The translations under genes were made by a program, and so were the position numbers. Shown piece after piece: positions 40,959-53,413 of a DNA stretch of 64,000 nt. The stretch is from the NCBI RefSeq assembly GCF_004114935.1, contig NZ_CP022221.1:8825001-8889000 (forward strand). The letters are read 5' to 3'. This stretch comes from Bradyrhizobium zhanjiangense. GTDB lineage: Bacteria; Pseudomonadota; Alphaproteobacteria; Rhizobiales; Xanthobacteraceae. The notes beneath the pieces are model-generated. The model searched no databases. It saw only the letters and a program-made list of their open reading frames with translations, and was not told the origin of the DNA. The first letter of the stretch is position 1. Every line of letters begins with the position of its first letter.

Positions 40959-42101
40959 TCAGATCAACCCGCCCGCGTCGGCGACGCGGCGCTGGTGGTA
41001 GTCGGTGTCGCCAAAGCTGTTCTCGATCATGGTGAGGCGCTTGAAGTAGTGGCCGATCTTCGCCTCCATGGTCATGCCGATGCCGCCATGGAGCTGGATC
41101 GACTGCTGGCCGACGAATTTCAGCGACTTGCCGATCTGCACCTTGGCGGCGGCGATCGCATTGCTGCGCTCCCTAGCGTTCTCGAAATCGTTCGCCATGG
41201 TCGCGAACATCGACATCGAGCGCGCCTGTTCGGCGGCGACGAACATGTCGGAGGCGCGGTGCTGCAGCGATTGGAACGAGCCGATCGCGACGCCGAACTG
41301 TTTTCGCGTCTTGATGTACTCGACGGTGGTCTTGAGCGATTCGTCCATCAGCCCGACCGCCTCGGCGCAGAGCGCGACACGGGCCTCATCGACGACGCGC
41401 TCGATCAGTGCGAGCGAATCCTCGGGATTGCCGAGCACGGCCTCGGGGCCGACCTCGACGCCGGTGAACGTGATGTCGGCAGCATGCAGGCCGTCCTGGG
41501 TCGGGTAGCCCTTCTTAGCTACGCCCTTTGCATTGGCGGGGACCAGGAACACGCCGATGCCGCCATGATCGCGGCGCTCGCCCTTGGTGCGCGCGGTGAC
41601 GATCAGGGTATCGGCATTCTCGCCGTTGAGCACGACGAACTTCTCGCCGTCGATCACGTAAGCGTCGCCCTTCTTCTTCGCGGTCGTCGAGACGTCGAAC
41701 AGATCGTAGCGCGAGTTCTTCTCAAGCTGGGCAAACGCCAGCGTCTTGCTGCCGTCGATAAGCGAAGGTACGTGCGCTGCCTTCTGCGCGTCGGTGGCGG
41801 CGTGGCGCAGGAAGCCGCCGCCGATCACCACCGTTGCCAGATAAGGCTCGAGCACCAGCGCCTTGCCGAGCGCCTCCATCACGATCATGGTCTCGACGCC
41901 GCCGCCGCCGAAGCCGCCATCGGCCTCGCTGAAGGGCAGGCCGAGCAGACCCTGCTCGGCGAGCTTGAGCCAGACGGCTTTGCTCCAGCCGCCCTTCTCC
42001 TTCATGTACTTCTTGCGGCTCTCGAAATCGTAGGAATCGGTCAAGAGGCCGTCGATGCTTTCCTTGAGAAGCCGCTGCTCCTCGGACAGATCAAAATCCA
42101 T
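40959..42101 (-). CDS. pimD: Acyl-CoA dehydrogenase (PimD-like, small subunit)
   Basis: 380 aa FAD enzyme for the first step of beta-oxidation. MDFDLSEEQRLLKESIDGLL start, substrate/FAD middle domain, C-terminal TRKQFGVAIGSFQSLQHRASDMF and GGIGMTMEAKIGHYFKRLTM. I chose ATG 42101 with GAGGAA 7 nt upstream; longer frames run through the upstream repeat. It follows a larger acyl-CoA dehydrogenase as in the R. palustris pimCD pair, whose product oxidises pimeloyl-CoA. Pathway assignment rests on gene order. Confidence 0.85.
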   Translation of the reverse strand: MDFDLSEEQRLLKESIDGLLTDSYDFESRKKYMKEKGGWSKAVWLKLAEQGLLGLPFSEADGGFGGGGVETMIVMEALGKALVLEPYLATVVIGGGFLRHAATDAQKAAHVPSLIDGSKTLAFAQLEKNSRYDLFDVSTTAKKKGDAYVIDGEKFVVLNGENADTLIVTARTKGERRDHGGIGVFLVPANAKGVAKKGYPTQDGLHAADITFTGVEVGPEAVLGNPEDSLALIERVVDEARVALCAEAVGLMDESLKTTVEYIKTRKQFGVAIGSFQSLQHRASDMFVAAEQARSMSMFATMANDFENARERSNAIAAAKVQIGKSLKFVGQQSIQLHGGIGMTMEAKIGHYFKRLTMIENSFGDTDYHQRRVADAGGLI

Positions 42102-42150
42102 TTCTGTTTCCTCAAGTAACGAGTGTGTGCGTTGCGTGGGGCCCTTCTTC

Positions 42151-42312
42151 ACCTCTCCCCGCCTGCGGGGGAGAGGTCGGATCGCCTCGGCGATGCGAAG
42201 CATCGTCCGGTGCGATCCGGGTGAGGGGGTACCGCTCTCTCGACGATCTCAAGCTCGGAGAGAGGCACTCACCCCGACCCTCTCCCCGCAAGAGCGGGGC
42301 GAGGGAGAAGGG
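42151..42312. repeat. Inverted pair of hairpin repeats (family R2) between pimC and pimD
   Basis: Unit a (42151-42230: ACCTCTCCCCGCC... to CCGGGTGAGGGGGT) and unit b (42267-42312: ACTCACCCC... to GCGGGGCGAGGGAGA) are inverted to each other. Unit a also holds a GATGC/GCATC stem. They make up nearly all of the 214-nt gap inside the operon. Same family as 51294-51412. Confidence 0.8.
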
Positions 42313-42315
42313 AGA

Positions 42316-43506
42316 TCACAGCCCCAGCACCGCCTTGGCGATGATGTTGCGCTGGATCTCGTTGGAGCCGCCGTAGATCGAGACCTTGCGGTTGTTGAAG
42401 TAGCTCGGCGCGATCTGGGCGGTCCAGTCCATGGCTTCGTTCGAGCCGTCGTCGCCGTGCACGTCGTAGGGCGCGGCGAACGGGCCGATCACTTCCATCA
42501 AGAGCTCGGTGGTGGTCTGCTGGATCTCGGAGCCCTTGATCTTCAGCACGGACGAAGCCGGATTGGGCTTGCCCTTGCCATGCTTGCCCTCGTCGGCGAC
42601 GACACGGAGCTGGGTCAGCTCGAGCGCCTTCAGCTCGATCTCGCAGGCGGCGAGCTTCTCGCGGAAGGCGGGGTCCTGGATGATCGGCTTCCCAGCGGAT
42701 TCCACCTTGGAGGCGAGATCCCTGATGCGGCGGATGCGTTCCTTGGAGACGCCGACGCGGGCGATGCCGGTGCGCTCATTGCCGAGCAGGAATTTTGCGT
42801 AATCCCAGCCCTTGTTCTCCTCGCCGATCAAATTCTCGATGGGCACCTCGACGTCGTCGAAGAACACCTCGTTGACCTCATGGCCGCCGTCGATGGTCTG
42901 GATCGGGCGCACGGTGACGCCTTTCGACTTCATCGAGAACACGATGAAGGAGATGCCCATCTGCTTCTTGGCGTTGTTGTCGGTGCGGCAGAGGCAGAAG
43001 ATCATGTCGGCGTGCTGGGCCAGCGTGGTCCAGGTCTTCTGGCCGTTGATGATCCATTTGTCGCCCTTGCGCTCGGCCTTGGTCTTGAGCGAGGCGAGGT
43101 CGGAGCCGGAGCCGGGCTCGGAGAAGCCCTGGCACCACCAATCGTCGACATTGGCGATGCGTGGCAGGTACTTCTTCTTCTGCTCCTCGTTGCCGAAGGT
43201 GTAGATGACCGGGCCGACCATGCTGACGCCGAAGGCGAGCGGCTGCGGCGCCGGATAGGACTGCAGCTCCTCGTTGAAGATGTAGTGCTGCACGCTGGTC
43301 CAGCCGGTGCCGCCATATTGCTTGGGCCAGTGGCTGACGCCCCAACCCTTCTTGTTGAGGATGCGCCACCACGTCACCATCTCGTCCTTGCTGAGGTGAC
43401 GGCCCTCGACCAGCTTGCGCCGCGTATCCGGCGGCACGTTGTCGCGGAAGAACTGCCGCACTTCCTCGCGAAACGCCTGCTCTTCTTTCGTGAATGCGAG
43501 ATCCAT
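42316..43506 (-). CDS. pimC: Acyl-CoA dehydrogenase (PimC-like, large subunit)
   Basis: 396 aa. MDLAFTKEEQAFREEVRQFF start; FAD motif WCQGFSEPGSGSDLASLKTKAERKGD and WIINGQKTWTTLAQHAD; it ends RKVSIYGGSNEIQRNIIAKAVLGL. These are standard acyl-CoA dehydrogenase blocks, including the usual RxxxYGGxxEI-like end. Order and strand match pimC of the dicarboxylate cluster. A start at ATG 43506 is preceded by CAGGAGGATCCG, a good ribosome binding site. Confidence 0.88.
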   Translation of the reverse strand: MDLAFTKEEQAFREEVRQFFRDNVPPDTRRKLVEGRHLSKDEMVTWWRILNKKGWGVSHWPKQYGGTGWTSVQHYIFNEELQSYPAPQPLAFGVSMVGPVIYTFGNEEQKKKYLPRIANVDDWWCQGFSEPGSGSDLASLKTKAERKGDKWIINGQKTWTTLAQHADMIFCLCRTDNNAKKQMGISFIVFSMKSKGVTVRPIQTIDGGHEVNEVFFDDVEVPIENLIGEENKGWDYAKFLLGNERTGIARVGVSKERIRRIRDLASKVESAGKPIIQDPAFREKLAACEIELKALELTQLRVVADEGKHGKGKPNPASSVLKIKGSEIQQTTTELLMEVIGPFAAPYDVHGDDGSNEAMDWTAQIAPSYFNNRKVSIYGGSNEIQRNIIAKAVLGL

Positions 43507-43547
43507 CGGATCCTCCTGTGAGCGATTTTATGTTGTCGTGACGGCAG

Positions 43548-44735
43548 CTACTGCAGCACCTCGAACAGCCCGGCAGCGCCCATGCCGCCACCGACGCACA
43601 TGGTGACGACCACATATTTGGCCTTGCGGCGGCGGCCTTCGATCAGGGCATGGCCGGTGAGGCGCGCGCCCGACATGCCGTAGGGATGGCCAACCGCGAT
43701 CGCGCCGCCATCGACGTTGATCTTGTCGGGGTCGATGCCGAGCTTGTCGCGGCAATACAGCACCTGCACGGCGAAGGCCTCATTGAGTTCCCAGAGGCCG
43801 ATGTCGTCAACGGTGAGGCCGTGACGCTTGAGTAGGCGCGGCACGGCGAAGACCGGGCCGATGCCCATCTCGTCCGGCTCGCAGCCGGCGGAGACGAAGC
43901 CGCGGAAGATGCCGAGCGGCGCAAGGCCGCGCTTGGCGGCTTCCTTGTCGCTCATGATGACGGAGGCGCTGGCGCCGTCGGAGAGCTGGCTGGCATTGCC
44001 GGCGGTGATGGTGAAACCTTCGCCGCGCACGGCCTTGAGGCCGGCAAGGCCTTCGGCCGTGGTCTCGGGGCGCGGACCCTCGTCTTGCGACAGCGTGACC
44101 TCTTTCATCGACACGGCACCGGTGGCCTTGTCGATCACCGCCATCTGCGTGGTGATCGGCGCGAGCTCGTCCTTGAATTTGCCACCCTGTTGGGCTGCGG
44201 CAGTGCGGCGCTGGCTCTCCAGCGAATACTCGTCCTGCTTCTCGCGCGAGATGCCGTAGCGCTTGGCGACGACCTCGGCGGTGTCGATCATGGGCATGTA
44301 GACCTCGCCCTTGATCTTGAGCAGCGCCGGATCTTGCGCGTGGAAGCCGTTCATCTTGTCGTTCTGCACGAGGCTGATCGACTCGCCGCCGCCGCCGACC
44401 GCGATCTCGACGCCATCGAAGATCACCGAGCGTGCGGCGAGCGCGATCGCCTGCAGGCCCGAGGCACATTGCCGGTCGATGGTGGTGCCGGCGACGGTGA
44501 CGGGCAGGCCGGCGCGCAGCAGCGCCTTGCGCGCGATGTTGCCGCCGGTCGCGCCCTGCTGAAGGGCTGCGCCCATCACAACGTCCTCGATCTCCTTGGG
44601 GTCGACCTTGGCGCGGGCGACGGCCTCTCGAATCGCGTGGCCGAGCAGGGTTGCGCCCTCGGTGGCGTTGAGCGCGCCGCGATAGGCCTTGCCGATCGGA
44701 GTGCGGGCGGTGGAAACGATGACGGCGTCGGTCAA
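43548..44735 (-). CDS. pimB: Acetyl-CoA C-acyltransferase / thiolase (PimB-like)
   Basis: 395 aa. Acyl-accepting Cys 90 in [12 protein letters not shown], His 350 in [11 protein letters not shown] and Cys 380 in CVGGGMG: all three catalytic residues present. It cleaves 3-oxoacyl-CoA to acetyl-CoA and a shortened acyl-CoA. The start codon is TTG 44735, backed by a perfect AGGAGGT at 44741-44747 spaced 5 nt, and it overlaps the ligase stop (TTGA). Position matches pimB. Confidence 0.9.
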   Translation of the reverse strand: MTDAVIVSTARTPIGKAYRGALNATEGATLLGHAIREAVARAKVDPKEIEDVVMGAALQQGATGGNIARKALLRAGLPVTVAGTTIDRQCASGLQAIALAARSVIFDGVEIAVGGGGESISLVQNDKMNGFHAQDPALLKIKGEVYMPMIDTAEVVAKRYGISREKQDEYSLESQRRTAAAQQGGKFKDELAPITTQMAVIDKATGAVSMKEVTLSQDEGPRPETTAEGLAGLKAVRGEGFTITAGNASQLSDGASASVIMSDKEAAKRGLAPLGIFRGFVSAGCEPDEMGIGPVFAVPRLLKRHGLTVDDIGLWELNEAFAVQVLYCRDKLGIDPDKINVDGGAIAVGHPYGMSGARLTGHALIEGRRRKAKYVVVTMCVGGGMGAAGLFEVLQ

Positions 44736-46414
44736 GAGCGACCTCCTGATGCGGTTTTGGTGGATTGTGACGATTTCTGCTGCTGGCGCAATTCGTGGCG
44801 CGACAGCTTTCCGACCGGCGTGCGCGGCAGATCGTCGACGAATGCGACCGCGGCCGGCAGTTCATGCTTGCCGAGCTTCCCGGTGAGCTGGGTGCGGAGC
44901 TCGTCGAGCGAGAACGGTTTTGCGTCGGGCCTCAGCTTGATGAAGGCTTTTGCGGCCTCACCGCGATACTGGTCGGGGATGCCGAGCACGATCACCTCGT
45001 GCACGCCCGGAATGGTGTAGATCGCCTGCTCGATCATCTGCGGATAGACGTTGAAGCCGCCGGAGATGATCATGTCCTTCTTGCGATCGACCAGGAAGAA
45101 ATAGCCGTCGGCATCCATGTAGCCGATGTCGCCGGTGAGGAAGCGGCCGTCGACGAAGGCATCAGTCGATCCCTCCGGCTTGTTCCAGTAGCCCTTGGTG
45201 ACGTTCGGGCCCTTGATGCGGATCTCGCCGACGTCGCCCGGCGGCAGCACGCGTCTCGGATCGTCCAGCGCGACGACGTCGAGCTCGATACCGGGCAGCA
45301 TCAGGCCAATCGAGCCGGGCTTGTCCGGGCCCGTGGGCGGATGGCCGGTGCCGGGCGAGCAGGTCTCGGTCATGCCCCAGCCGCTGCGCAGCTTCTTGCC
45401 GACCTTGCGCTCGAAGAAATTCGCGATCTCCACCGGCAACGGCGCACCGCCGGAGCCGATGGTGACGAGCGAGGAGAAGTCGCGCTTGTCGAGATCGGGC
45501 AGCGCGGCGATCGCAATCCACATCGTCGGCACACCCGGAAAATATGTCGCGCGCTTGACCTCGATGTCGCGCATCACGGCTTCGACGTCGAAGCGCTGAT
45601 GCAGCGAGATCAGATTGCCGCGGCGGAGCGAGGACAAGAGCACGACGGTGAGCGCATAGATGTGGAACAGCGGCAGCACGCAGATCACGCGCTCGACGAC
45701 ATCGCCGCGCGCGGCGCGCGCCGGCTTGCCCCAGACGTCGTAGATCGACACCGCGGAGGTGAGATTGCCGTGGGTCAGCATCGCGCCCTTGGGCAGCCCG
45801 GTGGTGCCGCCGGTATATTGCAGCAGCGCGACGTCGTCGGCCGTGACGGATGGCCACTCTGCCGGTGCGGCCGCGCCCTCGACGAAGGCTTTGAACGTGA
45901 CGATGCGGGGATCCCTGGAGATCGCGGCCTGCGGCGTACCGACCTTGCCCCAATCATCGTCCTCGCAGACGACCAGGCGATCGATCAACCCCTTCTCCAA
46001 AAATTTCAGCGCCGTCGGCAGCAGCGCTGCGAGGTTGGAGGTGACCAGCAGGCGCGAGCCTGAGTCTGACACCTTGTGCGTCAGCGCGATCTCGCCGTCG
46101 AGCGGGGACAGATGCGCGACGCGGGCGCCGGCCTTGAGCGCGCCGAAGAAATTGATGGGATGATCGGGCGTGTTGCCGAGGAACAGCGCGACGGAAGAGT
46201 TCTTGCCACAGCCGGCGCGCAGGAACGCCGCGGCAGCGCGCTCGGCCATCGCGGCGAGCTCGGTGTAACTGATCGGACGGTCTCGGAACTCCAACGCGGT
46301 GCGCGGACCGTAGTCAGCGGCGGCCTTTGCGAGCAAGTCCGGAAGCGTGCCCTGGACGATGGTGTCGTCCCACCGCACGCCATCGGGATAAAACTGTTCG
46401 CCGGGATGGGTCAT
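44732..46414 (-). CDS. pimA: Long-chain acyl-CoA ligase (PimA-like)
   Basis: 560 aa AMP-forming ligase that activates acids to CoA thioesters. The P-loop-like motif is [21 protein letters not shown], with A5 [15 protein letters not shown]7 [24 protein letters not shown] and the C-terminal Lys in [17 protein letters not shown] 46414 is chosen, with AAGGA just before it. R. palustris PimA acts on C7-C14 dicarboxylic and fatty acids; a similar range is inferred here from gene order only. It overlaps the thiolase gene by 4 nt. Confidence 0.88.
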   Translation of the reverse strand: MTHPGEQFYPDGVRWDDTIVQGTLPDLLAKAAADYGPRTALEFRDRPISYTELAAMAERAAAAFLRAGCGKNSSVALFLGNTPDHPINFFGALKAGARVAHLSPLDGEIALTHKVSDSGSRLLVTSNLAALLPTALKFLEKGLIDRLVVCEDDDWGKVGTPQAAISRDPRIVTFKAFVEGAAAPAEWPSVTADDVALLQYTGGTTGLPKGAMLTHGNLTSAVSIYDVWGKPARAARGDVVERVICVLPLFHIYALTVVLLSSLRRGNLISLHQRFDVEAVMRDIEVKRATYFPGVPTMWIAIAALPDLDKRDFSSLVTIGSGGAPLPVEIANFFERKVGKKLRSGWGMTETCSPGTGHPPTGPDKPGSIGLMLPGIELDVVALDDPRRVLPPGDVGEIRIKGPNVTKGYWNKPEGSTDAFVDGRFLTGDIGYMDADGYFFLVDRKKDMIISGGFNVYPQMIEQAIYTIPGVHEVIVLGIPDQYRGEAAKAFIKLRPDAKPFSLDELRTQLTGKLGKHELPAAVAFVDDLPRTPVGKLSRHELRQQQKSSQSTKTASGGRS

Positions 46415-46439
46415 TGCTTCCTTGAAACCACATGAACCG

Positions 46440-46552
46440 TCATTCCGGGACGCCTGAAGGGCGAGCCCGGAATCCATTTGGCAGCGCACTCAGCGGCGAG
46501 ATGGATTCCGGGCCTGGCCCTGCGGGCCATCTAGGTTGCGCAATTGCGCAAC
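46440..46552. repeat. Palindromic repeat pair (family R4) plus an 18-bp perfect palindrome between pimF and pimA
   Basis: Unit a (46440-46476, TCATTCCGGGACGCC to CCCGGAATCCAT) and unit b (46500-46530, GATGGATTCCGGG...) are inverted. Directly after lies GTTGCGCAATTGCGCAAC (46535-46552), a perfect palindrome. These fill the 168-nt gap within the operon. Confidence 0.8.
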
Positions 46553-46582
46553 GGAGAATGACGCCGAGAGTGCAAGCCTCCA

Positions 46583-48679
<2,097 letters not shown>

Positions 48680-48723
48680 GGTGTCCCTCCTTGGTGAGGA
48701 TTTAATTTTGTTCGATTTCGCGG

Positions 48724-48742
48724 TGCGGAATTTAATTCCGCA
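48724..48742. promoter_or_regulatory. Candidate IclR operator between pimF and the regulator gene
   Basis: Perfect 19-bp palindrome TGCGGAATTTAATTCCGCA (arms 48724-48731 and 48735-48742, centre TTA), 45 nt before pimF and 68 nt before the regulator start. IclR-family sites are commonly AT-centred palindromes of this size with GGAA/TTCC arms. It could control both genes. Confidence 0.65.
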
Positions 48743-48809
48743 TCTTGACGGCAGGGTTATTTTGAAGCACGGACGTTGTCAACGACTCCGCGCAAGAAGC
48801 AGATCAGGG

Positions 48810-49676
48810 ATGAAGCGTACAGGAAAGAAGACCGCGACTGATCGGAATTTCGTCGTCGCGCTTTCCCGCGGACTGGACGTATTGCGCGCATTCCAACCCA
48901 ATGACGGCCTTCTCGGCAATCAGGAGATCGCGGCGCGGACAAATCTGCCCAAGCCGACCGTGTCGCGGCTGACTTATACGCTGACGAAGCTCGGTTATCT
49001 GACGCCGGTTCCCCGTTTCGAGAAGTACCAGCTCGCACCCGCGGCGATGTCGCTTGGTTACGCCGCGCTCGCCAATCTCGGCGTTCGGCATTTGTCCGAG
49101 CCGTTCCGCGAGGAAGTGATGCGCGCGACCGGCGGGGCGGTTGCCGTCGGCGGCCGCGACCGTCACAGCATGATCTATTTCGGGCAGAGCCGCGGCAGCG
49201 AGACGGTCGGCGTTCAACTTGACGTCGGCTCGCGCGTGCCGATTGCAACCAGTGCGATGGGTCGCGCCTATTTCTGGGCGCTCGACGCCGACGATCGCGC
49301 AGAGCTCTCGCGTCTCTTACGCGAGCATTACGGCAGCCGCTGGCCAAAGATGCGCGATGGATTGGAACGCTCCGGCGAGACCGTGGCGAAATACGGCTTT
49401 GCGATTTCCGTCGGCGACTGGCACGACGACATCGGCGCCGCCGGTGTCGCGCTCAAGCTCAACGACGGAACCGGACCCTACGCATTCAATTGCGGCGCGC
49501 CCGCATTCCGCTTCACGGAAGAGCGTTTGATCAACGACATTGGACCGCGTCTGCTTGCGATGGTAAGGAACATCGAAGCGGCACTCGGGGGTCTGATGCC
49601 GCATTCAAAAAAAGACGTCAGCAAAAAGCTGAAATCAGGAGGAAAAGTTGCGCGTGTGGCCGAGGGATTCAGATAG
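48810..49676 (+). CDS. IclR-family transcriptional regulator
   Basis: 288 aa. N-terminal winged helix (RGLDVLRAFQPNDGLLGNQEIAARTNLPKPTVSRLTYTL, helix-turn-helix about residues 30-55), then the IclR effector domain (about 100-265) with PIATSAMGRAYFWAL and a C-terminal IGPRLLAMVRNIEAAL. The tail is Lys-rich. ATG 48810 gives the family N-terminus; the open frame upstream crosses the operator region. Divergent from pimF and 66 nt before livG, so it may control degradation and uptake together; CoA-thioester or aromatic ligands are common in the family. Confidence 0.92.
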   Translation: MKRTGKKTATDRNFVVALSRGLDVLRAFQPNDGLLGNQEIAARTNLPKPTVSRLTYTLTKLGYLTPVPRFEKYQLAPAAMSLGYAALANLGVRHLSEPFREEVMRATGGAVAVGGRDRHSMIYFGQSRGSETVGVQLDVGSRVPIATSAMGRAYFWALDADDRAELSRLLREHYGSRWPKMRDGLERSGETVAKYGFAISVGDWHDDIGAAGVALKLNDGTGPYAFNCGAPAFRFTEERLINDIGPRLLAMVRNIEAALGGLMPHSKKDVSKKLKSGGKVARVAEGFR

Positions 49677-49742
49677 CCTTTGTCATCATCGGGAGCGGTC
49701 CGCATCGCCCCTGCGCCCACTGCTCAGTGTGGGCGAGACGAG

Positions 49743-50536
<794 letters not shown>

Positions 50537-50540
<4 letters not shown>

Positions 50541-51250
50541 CGACGCTGCTCAACGTCAAGGACCTGCGCGCCTATTACGGCCAGGTCCAGGCGCTCCATG
50601 GCCTGTCCTTCTCGCTCAACGAGGGCTCGCTGACGACGCTGCTGGGTGCCAACGGCGCCGGTAAGACCACGACGCTGCGCGCGATCTGCAACATGGTGCG
50701 CTCGACCGGCGGCATCGAGTTCGACGGCAAGCCGCTGAACAACCGCTCGACCGAGAACATCGTGCGGTTCGGCATCGCCCATGTGCCGCAGGGCCGCGGC
50801 ACCTTCACCAACATGACGGTGGAGGAGAACCTCCAGCTCGGGGCCATTACCCGCAAGGACAGTGCCGGCATCGTCTCCGACATCGAGCGCATGTATGCGC
50901 ATTTCCCTGTGCTGAAGCAGCGGCACACCCAGCAGGCCGGCACGCTGTCCGGCGGCGAGCAGCAGATGCTCGCGGTGGCCCGCGCGCTGATGCTGAGGCC
51001 ACGGCTGATGCTGCTCGACGAGCCCTCCTTCGGCCTTGCGCCGCTGGTGGTCCGCGACCTCTTCGGCATCCTCGGCAAGATCAACCGCGAGGACAAGGTC
51101 ACGATCCTGGTGGTCGAGCAGAACGCCCAGCTCGCGCTCGAACTCGCCGACCATGCCTATGTGATCGAGACCGGCCGCATCGTGATGTCGGGCAAAGCCA
51201 AGGACATCGCGAACAACGAAGAAATCCGCAAATCCTATCTGGGTTACTGA
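50537..51250 (+). CDS. livF: Branched-chain-type ABC importer ATPase (LivF family)
   Basis: 237 aa. Walker A GANGAGKT at 37-44, VPQGRGTFTNMTVEENL, signature TLSGGEQQMLAVARAL, Walker B LMLLDEPSFGLAP. It ends IVMSGKAKDIANNEEIRKSYLGY as LivF proteins do. ATG 50537 overlaps the livG stop by 4 nt. A repeat-filled gap of 221 nt separates it from livH. Confidence 0.94.
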
Positions 51251-51293
51251 GGGAGCGGATGATGGCAATGAATTATCCGCGCTCTCCGCATAT

Positions 51294-51412
51294 CTCTCCC
51301 CGCAGGGGAGAGGTCGATTTGCGCAGCAAATCGGGTGAGGGGCCGCAGCTTCACCGTGAGACCAAGACCCCTCACCCGCGCCTTCGGCGCGACCTCTCCC
51401 TAAGGGAGAGGT
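51294..51412. repeat. Inverted pair of hairpin repeats (family R2) between livF and livH
   Basis: Unit a (51294-51342: CTCTCCCCGCAGGGGAGAGG ... TCGGGTGAGGGG) and unit b (51367-51412: ACCCCTCACCC ... CTCCCTAAGGGAGAGGT) face each other. Each has a hairpin head plus a second palindrome (GATTTGC/GCAAATC; GCGCC/GGCGC). Same family as 42151-42312. Confidence 0.85.
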
Positions 51413-51471
51413 GGACCTACGACGCCGTCGCAGTTCACATCACATCGGGCAAGTTTTAGGGAGCCAGGACA

Positions 51472-52350
51472 ATGGAGCTGTTCACCAACCAGGTCCTGGC
51501 CGGGATTGCCACCGGCGCGATCTATGCCTGCATGGCGCTCGCCGTGGTCATGATCTACCAGGCGATCGACCATCTCAACTTCGCGCAAGGCGAGATGGCG
51601 ATGTTCTCGACCTTCATCTCCTGGCAGTTGATGCAATGGGGCGTGCCCTATTGGGTCGCTTTCGTCCTTACGTTGGCTTTCGCGTTCGCAGGCGGCATCG
51701 CCATCGAGCGCATCCTGTTCAAGCCGCTCGCCAAGGCGCCGATCCTGACCAATGTCGCCGGCTTCATCGCGCTGTTCGCCATCATCAACTCCTCGGCCGG
51801 CCTGATCTGGGATTTTACCATCAAGCAGTACCCGACCCCGTTCGGCTCCTCGCCGTTCCTGGGTAGTCAGCTGATCTCGACCCACCAGGCCGGCATGATC
51901 GGTGTCACCCTGCTGCTCCTGGTCGCGCTCTACTTCTTCTTTCAGTACACGCGGATCGGGCTCGCAATGCGGGCGGCCGCCTCGCTACCTGAATCGGCGC
52001 GGCTCGTCGGCATCAACACGAGCTGGATGATCGCGCTCGGCTGGGGCATGGCTTCTGCCATCGGCGCGATTGCCGGCATGCTGATCGCGCCGGTCGTGTT
52101 CCTGGAGCCCAACATGATGGTCGGCGTCCTGCTTTACGGCTTTGCTGCGGCGGTACTGGGCGGTCTGTCGAGCCCGTTCGGCGCTGTGGTCGGCGGCTTC
52201 CTGATGGGGATCTTCGAAAACCTCGTCGGCACCTACATTCCCGGCGTCGGCAATGAACTAAAACTTCCGATCGCGCTTGCGCTGATCATTTCCGTCCTGG
52301 TCGTCAAACCCGCTGGCCTGTTCGGCCGGCACATCGTCAAGCGAGTTTGA
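51472..52350 (+). CDS. livH: Branched-chain-type ABC importer permease (LivH family)
   Basis: 292 aa, about eight membrane segments. LivH blocks: GIATGAIYACMALAVVMIYQAIDHLNFAQGEMAM at the start and the cytoplasmic coupling stretch LAMRAAASLPESARLVGINTSWMIALGW. ATG 51472 with GGGAG upstream. livM follows 2 nt later. Confidence 0.94.
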   Translation: MELFTNQVLAGIATGAIYACMALAVVMIYQAIDHLNFAQGEMAMFSTFISWQLMQWGVPYWVAFVLTLAFAFAGGIAIERILFKPLAKAPILTNVAGFIALFAIINSSAGLIWDFTIKQYPTPFGSSPFLGSQLISTHQAGMIGVTLLLLVALYFFFQYTRIGLAMRAAASLPESARLVGINTSWMIALGWGMASAIGAIAGMLIAPVVFLEPNMMVGVLLYGFAAAVLGGLSSPFGAVVGGFLMGIFENLVGTYIPGVGNELKLPIALALIISVLVVKPAGLFGRHIVKRV

Positions 52351-52352
52351 TC

Positions 52353-53372
52353 ATGAGCGCAGCAGAAGAAGTCGTCGCGGAAGGCCACGAGACGGTCGAA
52401 GCCGTTCCGAAGCGGGCCATGACGCTGGGCACGACCACCTCGCTGGTGGTGGTCGCGGCGCTGCTAATCGCACCCGTCTTCGTCAAGAACTTCATCATCT
52501 TCCAGATGACGATGCTGCTGATCTACGGGCTTGCGGTGCTGGCGCTGAACATCCTGACCGGCGGCTCCGGCCAGTTCTCGCTCGGCCAGAGCGCCTTCTA
52601 TGCCGTCGGCGCCTATACGACCGCGGTGTTGATGGAGTACTTCAACGTCAACTACGCGCTCACGCTGCCGATCGCCGGAGTAGTCTGCTTCGGCTTCGGC
52701 TTCCTGTTCGGGCAGCCGGCGCTGCGGCTTTCCGGCGTTTACCTCGCGCTCGCGACCTTCGCGCTCGCCACAGCTATGCCGCAACTGCTCAAGCTTAACT
52801 TCCTCGAGCATTGGACCGGCGGCGTGCAGGGCCTCGTCGTCACCAAGCCGGACGCGCCGTTCGGGCTGCCAATGTCGCAGGACATGTGGCTCTATTACTT
52901 CACGCTTGCGGTCACGCTCGCGATCTACGTCTTCTCGGTGAACCTGCTGCGCTCCCGCTCGGGACGCGCCTTCATGGCGATCCGCGACAACGAGATCGCG
53001 GCGTCCTCGATGGGCGTCAACGTCGCGCTCTACAAGACGCTGGCGTTTGGCGTGTCCGCCGGCATCACCGGCATCGCCGGCGCCTTGGGGGCGATCGCGG
53101 TGCAGTTTGTGGCGCCGGACAGCTTCACGATCAACCTCGCGATCTCGCTGTTCCTCGGCATGGTCGTCGGCGGCGTGGGCTGGCTGCCCGGCTCCTTCGT
53201 CGGCGCGGCCTTCATCATCTTCGTGCCGAACATCGCGGAGGGCATCTCCAAAGGCCTCTCCGGCGCTGTGTTCGGCGTGCTCCTGTTCCTCGTCATCTAC
53301 CTCGTGCCGCATGGCGCAAGGCAGCTCGCGATCCTGGGCCAGCAACTTTCCGGCAAGCTCAGAAAGACCTGA
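52353..53372 (+). CDS. livM: Branched-chain-type ABC importer permease (LivM family)
   Basis: 339 aa with eight to ten membrane helices. Family blocks: LNILTGGSGQFSLGQSAFYAVGAYTTAVL, and the coupling loop SRSGRAFMAIRDNEIAASSMGVNVALYKTLAFGVSAG. ATG 52353 is preferred; an in-frame TTG at 52347 overlaps the livH stop. The first binding-protein gene follows 41 nt later. Confidence 0.93.
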   Translation: MSAAEEVVAEGHETVEAVPKRAMTLGTTTSLVVVAALLIAPVFVKNFIIFQMTMLLIYGLAVLALNILTGGSGQFSLGQSAFYAVGAYTTAVLMEYFNVNYALTLPIAGVVCFGFGFLFGQPALRLSGVYLALATFALATAMPQLLKLNFLEHWTGGVQGLVVTKPDAPFGLPMSQDMWLYYFTLAVTLAIYVFSVNLLRSRSGRAFMAIRDNEIAASSMGVNVALYKTLAFGVSAGITGIAGALGAIAVQFVAPDSFTINLAISLFLGMVVGGVGWLPGSFVGAAFIIFVPNIAEGISKGLSGAVFGVLLFLVIYLVPHGARQLAILGQQLSGKLRKT

Positions 53373-53413
53373 ATACCTCTCATCACGACAGTCGTTTAAC
53401 GAAGGAGACCGAA

